DNA of 41,497 bases from an uncultured Prevotellaceae bacterium (GTDB lineage: Bacteria; Bacteroidota; Bacteroidia; Bacteroidales; Bacteroidaceae): positions 1-41,497 of the forward strand of contig CACYJV010000030.1 of the NCBI GenBank assembly GCA_902774815.1, read 5' to 3'. The position numbers were made by a program, and so were the translations under genes. Numbering within the stretch: the first letter of the stretch is position 1; each line of letters opens with the position of its first letter. Below the pieces are notes generated by a model. That model saw nothing but the letters and a program-made list of their open reading frames with translations, did no database searches and was not told the DNA's origin. Below, piece after piece: positions 35,413-41,497 of the stretch.

Positions 35413-36039
35413 ATGAAGAAAATTTTTACACTTGTTTTTATGGCACTCATGACGTCCTTTGCCTTTGCTCAGAACGCCAAGGAGGTGCTGCAGTTCGTCG
35501 ATAAAGATGGCAATGTCGTGCCTGATGGTTCGGTGGTGAACATCACTGAGGGCGAAGAAGACTTCTGGGGCGACTTGATGTTCCCCACAGGTCTATACGT
35601 GACGAACAGCTATGACGAGGATCTTGACCTGCGTGTCGATTACAATGTCACGTCGTTGCCCAACGGATCGTTCCAGATTTGCTTCCCCATGAGCTGTATG
35701 TATGCCAATGCAACAGGTTCTTATAAGACCAATTCTGGCTCAATGAAGGCTGGCGAAAAGAGGGATTTGCAGGCCGAATGGATTCCCAAAAAGGATGCTT
35801 ATGGCACCTGCAGCGTTGAGCTGCAGCTCGTCCTGACCAAGGGTTTGGGTTCGAAGGGTCCGAAAATCACAGTCAACATGATCTACAGCGACCCCGCATC
35901 GGTCAACAATCTCAATGGCGAGCAGGCCACTGAGGTGGCTCGCTACAATGCTGCCGGCCAGCGCATCGATGCCAGTCAGCGCGGTCTCCACATCGTGAAG
36001 CTCAGCAATGGCAAGACGAAGAAGGTGATGCAGAAGTAG
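35413..36039 (+). CDS. small exported protein with C-terminal sorting-type tail
   Basis: A 208-residue protein of unknown function. It has a signal peptide (MKKIFTLVFMALMTSFAFAQ), a single beta-rich domain (about 25-160) with two cysteines (FQICFPMSCMYANATGSY), and a tail, EVARYNAAGQRIDASQRGLHIVKLSNGKTKK, of the kind seen on other Prevotella exported proteins. It lies between two Omp28-like genes and is the right size for an accessory to them. I recognise no family beyond the tail. Confidence 0.75.
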   Translation: MKKIFTLVFMALMTSFAFAQNAKEVLQFVDKDGNVVPDGSVVNITEGEEDFWGDLMFPTGLYVTNSYDEDLDLRVDYNVTSLPNGSFQICFPMSCMYANATGSYKTNSGSMKAGEKRDLQAEWIPKKDAYGTCSVELQLVLTKGLGSKGPKITVNMIYSDPASVNNLNGEQATEVARYNAAGQRIDASQRGLHIVKLSNGKTKKVMQK

Positions 36040-36097
36040 GAAAGACTTCAAATAGAATCGCTTTATCTTATTTATAAAACATTCATTGATAGAAAGT

Positions 36098-38023
36098 ATG
36101 ATGAAAAAACTACTCTCTTTCGTTATTGCCACGATGCTGGCAACAACTGTTAGTGCTCAAATGTTCAAGGATGCTCCTGCTGGAGCATTGCAAAAGAATG
36201 CAGTAAAGGAACTCGTCGGCAAGCAAAAGAAGTCGCCTGCCAAAGTGATGGCAGCCACGAATGCTCTCATCATGGGTAACTATACGAGTGACGAAGTGGC
36301 TACGTCAAATGAAGGATTAGGTCTTACAGGCTATCCTGGCACACTCGGTGCTGCTACTTACATTCCTATTGAAGTGGTGAAGAACTTCGATAGTGGTAAA
36401 GTGGTGAAGATGCGCGTCGGACTGGCTAATACCGCTGCCATCACCCGTATTTTCATTCTCCCTGTTACCAATAGTGGCATTGGCGAACCTATCCTTTCAC
36501 AGGATGTGAATGCTAATGCAGCCGGATGGAACGAGTTCGACATTGAGAGCCCCGTCACGCTCGACTTCGCGGGCGTTTCTGCTCTCCTCATGGGCTTCGA
36601 CTATACACAGACGAACACTCAGGGCAATGAGTCGTATCCTCTTTCCATGGTCAACGTAGGCGAACTTCAGAATGTCTACATGTATGGTAACCTGGGCCAG
36701 GGCGAGGGTTGGTATAACCTTGGCAACAGCTATGGCAACCTCAGCGTGCAGGCTTACGTCGAAAGCGACAACTTCCCCGAAACAAATATCGTCATCGACG
36801 GCATTACAGCACCTAAGTTTGTAAGTGCCGACAAACCATTGGCTTATGAGGTGAATCTTCACAACTTTGGAACGAAAGACATTGAGACGTTCTCGCTTGA
36901 CTTTGCCATTGATAAAACCAAGGTCATCACGAAGGACTTCACTCAGACACTGGGTGCCAGCCCCGTTACTCTGACGGGTGAAATTGAGGCTTCGCTCATC
37001 AAAGGCCTTGCATATGGTAATCATACGCTCTCGGTTTCAGTGAACACTGTCAACGGTGCTGTTCCTACCGAGAACCTCGACGACGATAAGGCTGAGACCA
37101 CGTTCTACTTCTACAATGAGAACGACGTTGTTGACCGCCAGAAGTACCTCATCGAGGAACTTACGTCGCACTCTTGCACCTACTGCCCCTATGGCGCTAC
37201 GCTTATGGAGAAGATGACCGAGAAGTACAACGATGTTGCAGTTGTTTGCATCCATGGTAACCAAAACCGTCAGGATCCCTGGAACACCAGTGAATGTGAA
37301 GCTCTTAACACCCTGCTCAACCTGAGTTCATGGCCTTCTGGTGCACTGAACCGTATCTACGACAATGAGGGTGGTGACATCACCCGTGGCTTCGGCTACT
37401 ATCCGCAGTATGCCGACCAGGTTTCTGAAATGTTCTATGGGATTTTGAAGGAGGAAAGCCTTCCTTCTTTTGCTACGGTCAATATCGAAGCTACAGCTAC
37501 TGACGGCAACCTCGCCATTACGGTAAACGGTGGTGGTAGTGAGTTGGCTTCCAGCTATCTGAACGATGCTTCGCTGACAGTTTATGTGGTCGAAGACGGC
37601 ATCGTAGGTCAGCAGTTGAACCTTGGTACATGGGTGAACAACTATACGCATAACCACGTGCTGCGTGACCTTGTCACGAAAGTAGTAGGCGATGGTATCA
37701 ACTGGACCGATGGTGGAAAGTACGAGAACACCTACACGGTGACTCTTGGCAGCGACTGGGTTGTTGAGAATCTGAAGGTTGTTGCCTTCATCAGCCAAAA
37801 GCCCACCAGCGCAACGTCGCCCGACCTGAAGAACATGGCTATCTACAATGCCAACGAGGTGCAAGTTACCGATGCTACTGGCATCCGCGGCATCAACAAT
37901 GTCGTTGAGTCAGCTGCCGACAGTTACTTCACGGTTGATGGTCGCCAAGTCAGTCAGCCCCAGCGTGGTCTGAACATCGTGCGCATGGCCGATGGCAATA
38001 CTGTTAAGGTACTGGTGAAGTAA
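36098..38023 (+). CDS. Omp28-related exported protein with sorting-type tail
   Basis: About 641 residues from the ATG at 36098 (a TTG at 36086 is also in frame). Signal peptide MMKKLLSFVIATMLATTVSAQ; residues about 60-230 form a jelly-roll-like domain and 230-345 an Ig-like region. The Omp28 core then begins YLIEELTSHSCTYCPYGATLMEKM (CTYC near 363-366) and runs to YVVEDGIVGQQLNLG, YTHNHVLRDLV and ENLKVVAFISQ, parallel to the smaller protein at 34499. The C terminus (YFTVDGRQVSQPQRGLNIVRMADGNTVKVLVK) is a sorting-type tail, so type IX export is likely. Base composition is close to 47 per cent GC in the line sampled, lower than the block at 4-10 kb. Confidence 0.88.
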   Translation: MMKKLLSFVIATMLATTVSAQMFKDAPAGALQKNAVKELVGKQKKSPAKVMAATNALIMGNYTSDEVATSNEGLGLTGYPGTLGAATYIPIEVVKNFDSGKVVKMRVGLANTAAITRIFILPVTNSGIGEPILSQDVNANAAGWNEFDIESPVTLDFAGVSALLMGFDYTQTNTQGNESYPLSMVNVGELQNVYMYGNLGQGEGWYNLGNSYGNLSVQAYVESDNFPETNIVIDGITAPKFVSADKPLAYEVNLHNFGTKDIETFSLDFAIDKTKVITKDFTQTLGASPVTLTGEIEASLIKGLAYGNHTLSVSVNTVNGAVPTENLDDDKAETTFYFYNENDVVDRQKYLIEELTSHSCTYCPYGATLMEKMTEKYNDVAVVCIHGNQNRQDPWNTSECEALNTLLNLSSWPSGALNRIYDNEGGDITRGFGYYPQYADQVSEMFYGILKEESLPSFATVNIEATATDGNLAITVNGGGSELASSYLNDASLTVYVVEDGIVGQQLNLGTWVNNYTHNHVLRDLVTKVVGDGINWTDGGKYENTYTVTLGSDWVVENLKVVAFISQKPTSATSPDLKNMAIYNANEVQVTDATGIRGINNVVESAADSYFTVDGRQVSQPQRGLNIVRMADGNTVKVLVK

Positions 38024-38045
38024 GATCATTTAAGTGTTCAAATAA

Positions 38046-38093
38046 AAAGAAGTCAAGGAGTCAAGGCTTTTGTCTTGAACTCCTTACTTCTTT
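38046..38093 (+). terminator. hairpin after the Omp28-like gene
   Basis: A long stem pairs 38046-38065 with 38074-38093 (two small bulges) around a short loop, 23 bp after the stop codon and about 40 bp before mutS. It ends in a short T-run and is the likely terminator of the Omp28 gene run. Confidence 0.7.
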
Positions 38094-38134
38094 ACCTCCC
38101 ATTACCTCCTCAACTCTTAAATAAAACAACTCCG

Positions 38135-40807
38135 ATGGCTACAAAAGAAAAAGGCTTGACGCCGATGATGAAGCAGTTCTTCGCGTTCAAGGCGAAATAT
38201 CCCGATGCGGTACTGCTGTTTCGTTGCGGCGACTTCTATGAAACCTATGGCGAGGACGCTGTCGTTGCCGCCCGAATCCTGGGCATCACGCTCACGCGGC
38301 GCAACAATGGCGGCAACACCGGCGACACAGAGATGGCCGGTTTCCCTTACCATGCCCTTGACACCTATCTGCCCAAGCTCATCAGGGCAGGCCGTCGCGT
38401 AGCCATTTGCGATCAGTTGGAGGACCCGAAACTGACGAAGACGCTCGTCAAACGTGGCGTTACTGAATTGGTAACGCCAGGTGTGGCCATGGGCGACAAC
38501 GTCTTGAACTACAAGGAGAACAACTTCCTGGCTGCCGTCCACTTCGGAAAGTCGACCTGTGGCGTTGCTTTCCTTGATATTTCAACGGGTGAATTTCTCA
38601 CGGGTGAGGGACCTTATGACCATGTAGAGAAGCTACTCGGCAATTTCCAGCCGAAAGAGGTGCTCTACTGCCGTGAACGAAAGGCCGACTTCGAGCGTTA
38701 TTTCGGCACAAAGTATTGTGTTTTCGAACTCGAAGAGTGGGTGTTCACCGAACAAACCGCCCGCCAGAAACTGCTGAAGCACTTCGGAACCAAGTCGCTG
38801 AAGGGCTTTGGCGTTGACCATCTACACAATGGCGTCGTGGCTTCAGGTGCCATCATGCAGTATCTGGAGCTGACTCAGCACACGTCGGTCGGCCACATCA
38901 CCCACCTGCAGCGCATCGAGGAAGACCGCTACGTGCGCCTCGACAAGTTCACAGTTCGCTCTCTGGAACTGCTGGAGCCTATGCAGGACGACGGGCAGTC
39001 GCTGCTGTCGGTCATCGACCGCACCACCACACCGATGGCTGGCCGCCTCTTGCGTCGTTGGCTCATGTTCCCGCTGAAGGAAGTCAAGGCCATCAACCAG
39101 CGACTCGACGTGGTGGAGTATTTCTTCCGCGTGCCTTCGTTCCGCTATCTGGTTGAAGAGCAGCTCTCGCGCATTGGCGACCTCGAGCGCATCATCTCGA
39201 AAGTGGCCGTGGGGCGTGTCTCTCCGCGCGAAGTCGTACAACTGAAGAACGCCCTCATGGCCATCGAGCCCATCAAGAGGAGCTTGATGCCTACTTCCAT
39301 TCCCTCTTCAGGTGAGGGTGGGGCCGATGCTTCTGCCAACGGGCTTCCTCCCTCGCTTGCTCTCATGGGCGAGCGGCTGAGTCTTTGCGAGGAGTTGCGC
39401 GACCGCATAAGTAGTGAACTGCAGCCCGATCCGCCTCAGTTGGTCAACAAGGGCAACGTGATTGCTGCCGGATACTCCAAAGAACTCGACGAATTGCGCA
39501 ACATTTCGAGCAACGGGCGCAACTACCTGCTACAGATTCAGGAGCGCGAGGTGGAGAAAACGGGCATCTCGTCGTTGAAGATTGGCTATAACAACGTGTT
39601 CGGCTATTATCTTGAGGTGCGCAACACCTATAAGGACCGTGTGCCTGAGGACTGGATACGCAAGCAGACGCTGGCTCAGGCCGAGCGCTACATCACGCCT
39701 GAACTGAAGGAGTACGAGGAGAAGATTCTGGGAGCCGACGAGCGCATCCTGGCACTTGAGGAACGTCTCTTCTCGGAATTGGTTCGCGACATGCAACAGT
39801 ACATCCCGCAGATACAGACCAATGCTGCTGTCGTGGCACAGCTCGACTGCCTGCTGTCCTTTGCCCGTACTGCCGAGGAGAACCGTTATGTGCGGCCAGT
39901 CCTCGACGAATCGCAGGTGCTCGACATTCGTCAGGGGCGTCACCCTGTCATTGAGCAGCAACTGCCGTTGGGCGAACACTACGTGCCGAACGACGTGATG
40001 CTCGACACGGAGCACCAGCAGATCATCATCATCACGGGTCCCAACATGGCGGGTAAGTCGGCCTTGCTGCGCCAGACGGCTCTCATCACGCTCATGGCAC
40101 AGGTCGGTAGCTACGTGCCTGCCGAGAGTGCGCGCATAGGTCTGGTCGACAAGATCTTCACCCGCGTCGGGGCCAGCGACAACATCTCGCTTGGCGAGTC
40201 GACGTTCATGGTCGAGATGACGGAGGCGGCTAATATATTAAATAATGTGACGCCGCGCTCACTGGTACTGTTCGACGAGTTGGGCCGTGGAACGTCCACC
40301 TACGATGGCATCTCCATTGCTTGGGCCATCGTGGAGTATCTGCACGAACACCCGAAGGCACAGGCTCGTACGCTCTTTGCCACTCACTACCATGAGCTGA
40401 ACGAAATGGAGCGCTCGTTCAAGCGCATCAAGAACTTCAACGTGTCGGTGCGCGAGGTCGATGGCAAGGTCATCTTCCTGCGCAAACTGGAACCAGGCGG
40501 TTCGGAGCATTCGTTCGGAATTCATGTGGCCGACATTGCCGGCATGCCGAAGTCAATCGTGAAGCGAGCCAATGTCATCCTGAAGCAACTCGAGGACAAC
40601 AACAGCGGCGGCAGCGCCGTCAGGAAGGCCCCAGCCAGTGCCATCGGCCAGAGCCGCGAGGGCATGCAGCTGTCGTTCTTCCAGCTCGACGACCCCGTGC
40701 TCATGCAGATACGCGACGAAATCCTTGGTCTCGACATTAACAACCTGACACCCGTCGAAGCCCTGAACAAGCTCAATGATATCAAAAAAATAGTCGGTGG
40801 AAAGTAA
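38135..40807 (+). CDS. mutS: DNA mismatch repair protein MutS
   Basis: About 890 residues from the ATG at 38135; an earlier in-frame ATG at 38075 lies in the upstream hairpin and is rejected. MutS recognises mismatches and recruits MutL. The mismatch-binding motif [14 protein letters not shown] (the Phe-x-Glu equivalent) is near residues 28-42, the Walker A GPNMAGKS at 635-642, and Walker [17 protein letters not shown] with Asp714/Glu715. The clamp-binding type motif [12 protein letters not shown] lies near the C terminus. About 20 residues near 387-409 ([20 protein letters not shown]) look like an insertion relative to typical MutS and overlap a GC-rich hairpin. A strong terminator overlaps the stop codon. 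Confidence 0.97.
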   Translation: MATKEKGLTPMMKQFFAFKAKYPDAVLLFRCGDFYETYGEDAVVAARILGITLTRRNNGGNTGDTEMAGFPYHALDTYLPKLIRAGRRVAICDQLEDPKLTKTLVKRGVTELVTPGVAMGDNVLNYKENNFLAAVHFGKSTCGVAFLDISTGEFLTGEGPYDHVEKLLGNFQPKEVLYCRERKADFERYFGTKYCVFELEEWVFTEQTARQKLLKHFGTKSLKGFGVDHLHNGVVASGAIMQYLELTQHTSVGHITHLQRIEEDRYVRLDKFTVRSLELLEPMQDDGQSLLSVIDRTTTPMAGRLLRRWLMFPLKEVKAINQRLDVVEYFFRVPSFRYLVEEQLSRIGDLERIISKVAVGRVSPREVVQLKNALMAIEPIKRSLMPTSIPSSGEGGADASANGLPPSLALMGERLSLCEELRDRISSELQPDPPQLVNKGNVIAAGYSKELDELRNISSNGRNYLLQIQEREVEKTGISSLKIGYNNVFGYYLEVRNTYKDRVPEDWIRKQTLAQAERYITPELKEYEEKILGADERILALEERLFSELVRDMQQYIPQIQTNAAVVAQLDCLLSFARTAEENRYVRPVLDESQVLDIRQGRHPVIEQQLPLGEHYVPNDVMLDTEHQQIIIITGPNMAGKSALLRQTALITLMAQVGSYVPAESARIGLVDKIFTRVGASDNISLGESTFMVEMTEAANILNNVTPRSLVLFDELGRGTSTYDGISIAWAIVEYLHEHPKAQARTLFATHYHELNEMERSFKRIKNFNVSVREVDGKVIFLRKLEPGGSEHSFGIHVADIAGMPKSIVKRANVILKQLEDNNSGGSAVRKAPASAIGQSREGMQLSFFQLDDPVLMQIRDEILGLDINNLTPVEALNKLNDIKKIVGGK
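39301..39322 (+). repeat. possible GC-rich palindromic repeat inside mutS
   Basis: CCCTC and GAGGG form a short hairpin followed by TGGGG, resembling the hairpin-plus-G-tail repeats in lgt and the Ig-like lipoprotein. It encodes part of the low-complexity insertion in MutS. The match is weaker than the other copies. Confidence 0.4.
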
Positions 40808-40825
40808 CCGCCGACTATTTTTTTT
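40784..40825 (+). terminator. intrinsic terminator of mutS
   Basis: The A-run plus ATAGTCGG at 40784-40797 pairs perfectly with CCGACTAT plus a T-run at 40811-40824, extended inward by three further pairs. The stem includes the last codons and stop of mutS. The symmetric A/T runs would let it work in both directions. Confidence 0.9.
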
Positions 40826-41120
40826 AGGGAATAATATAGCAGATGGCACAAAGACGCCCCGCAGGGGCGGTATCTCCTAGCCCAAGGCCGCTCGGCGACG
40901 AAGGAGACGCTTTCGTAGCAAAGCGGAGAAAGAACGCCTTGGGTGGGGAGCAACACCCCATCATCGCCCTGTAAGGGCAGCACCTTTAGGACACGTTTTA
41001 TGATTCTGCCCCTGTAGGGCGCAAGTTCCTTTTGTGTCACCCATCTCCCAGGGCGTAGCCCTGGGCTGTGTGGTGTTGGCCTTGCAGGCCGATTCTATGC
41101 CATCTGCTATATCATTCCCT
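40826..41120. mobile_element. MITE-like inverted-repeat element B (~295 bp)
   Basis: The ends are 23-bp inverted repeats with one mismatch (40826-40848 and 41098-41120), beginning AGGGAATAATATAGCAG. The same end sequence bounds the element at 17485-17782, which has almost the same length. The interior differs completely and is a chain of short hairpins: GCCCCGCAGGGGC, a CCCAAGGC/GCCTTGGG pair enclosing smaller stems, CGCTTT/AAAGCG, GCCCTGTAAGGGC, CCCAGGGCGTAGCCCTGGG and GGCCTTGCAGGCC. No gene is present. It begins directly at the mutS terminator and ends directly at repeat array 4. Confidence 0.55.
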
Positions 41121-41128
41121 TTGTTTAA

Positions 41129-41340
41129 GCAGTACAGTTCTTTCTATTAGGCAACATTGCTTCATGGCATAAGGAGCTTTGTTCTGTCGCTTCATGAACA
41201 TTGCTTCGCAACCTTTGGAGCAATGCTTTTGAGGTCGTAACTCAATGCTTTGTCGCTTACAAAGCAATGCCTTTGAGGTTCTAAAGCATAGCTCTATACC
41301 CCTGTAAAGCATTGCTTAAATCCTATACTACCTATGTTTT
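41129..41340. repeat. 22-bp-period palindromic repeat array 4
   Basis: Units start at 41151, 41173, 41195, 41217, 41239, 41261, 41283, 41306 and 41328 (steps of 22, one of 23), with a doubtful first unit at 41129. Cores are heavily diverged (TGAACATTGCTTC, GGAGCAATGCTTT, AACTCAATGCTTT, AAAGCAATGCCTT, AAAGCATAGCTCT) yet keep the phase. The last unit (ACCTATGTTTT) resembles the last unit of array 2. It follows inverted-repeat element B by about 8-30 bp. Confidence 0.82.
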
Positions 41341-41497
41341 TATTTTTTGCTGCAATTGCTGCCATTTTGCAAAAGTTGTTGATACACAGCGTGTTTCTAT
41401 ATGGCAACAATATGGCAAAGTGGCAGCAACTACGCGTTTTTACGTAAAATGCACAGTTTTTGCACATTGTTTTTCTTGCATTTTCTGATGGTTTTTA
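41341..41497. other. AT-rich non-coding edge of the window
   Basis: No gene is seen. It contains GTTGATACACAGCGTGTTTC (41378-41397), related to the hairpin after array 2, two ATATGGCAA-type direct repeats near 41399-41418, and the 12-bp palindrome TTTTACGTAAAA at 41438-41449, which could be an operator for a gene beyond the edge. Confidence 0.4.

Noticed and set aside
40858-40965. Coding potential or a tRNA/riboswitch in the GC-rich interior of element B
   Set aside because: The stems do not form a cloverleaf or any riboswitch consensus I can recognise; only the hairpin chain itself can be supported.

Overview
The window looks like a chromosomal segment of a Bacteroidales bacterium, most likely a Prevotella-type member of the Prevotellaceae. 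Three things point there: promoters of the Bacteroidetes type (TAnnTTTG at -7, usually followed by CA, TTG/TTTG near -33); many exported proteins with the short C-terminal tails typical of type IX secretion cargo, plus a PorZ-like secretion component; and families common in the phylum (Omp28-like, DUF6029, bacterial GH3, DUF3108, YitT, Ig-like lipoprotein). There is no rRNA, no recognisable tRNA, no phage module and no transposase gene.

Layout. 0.2-4.0 kb: a polyprenyl diphosphate synthase (-) divergent from polA (+). 4.2-10.2 kb: a markedly GC-rich block with two exported proteins (a fibronectin/jelly-roll type protein and an S8 protease overlapping it by 32 bp) and a DUF418 membrane protein. 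10.3-15.8 kb: ychF, lgt and a multidomain exported zinc-metalloprotease-like protein ending in a dockerin. 15.9-17.4 kb: a succinate/acetate CoA-transferase. 17.4-18.15 kb: a gene-free stretch with a ~298-bp inverted-repeat element and a 22-bp-period repeat array. 18.15-22.6 kb: GH3, an Ig-like lipoprotein and a DUF3108 protein. 22.65-23.03 kb: a gene-free region with at least seven DnaA-box-like nonamers and AT-rich stretches, a candidate chromosomal origin. 23.0-31.9 kb: nadA (+), then a minus-strand run of an acyltransferase, a decayed CotH-like remnant, porZ, rdgB, yitT and leuS. 32.2-38.0 kb: an exported thioredoxin, a DUF6029 protein, two Omp28-like proteins carrying CxxC, and a small exported protein. 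38.1-40.8 kb: mutS and its terminator. 40.8-41.5 kb: a second ~295-bp inverted-repeat element and another 22-bp-period array.

The most unusual content is non-coding. Four intergenic arrays share a near-palindromic 13-bp core (AAAGCATTGCTTT and variants) repeated every 22 bp (occasionally 23), with the spacing kept even where the cores have diverged. Two of them directly abut ~300-bp elements that share terminal inverted repeats but have unrelated, hairpin-rich interiors. A second family, a short GC-rich hairpin with a G-rich tail, lies in frame at the N termini of Lgt and of the Ig-like lipoprotein and possibly inside MutS. Heptanucleotide repeats occur at three further intergenic sites. All calls come from reading the sequence; no database search was run.
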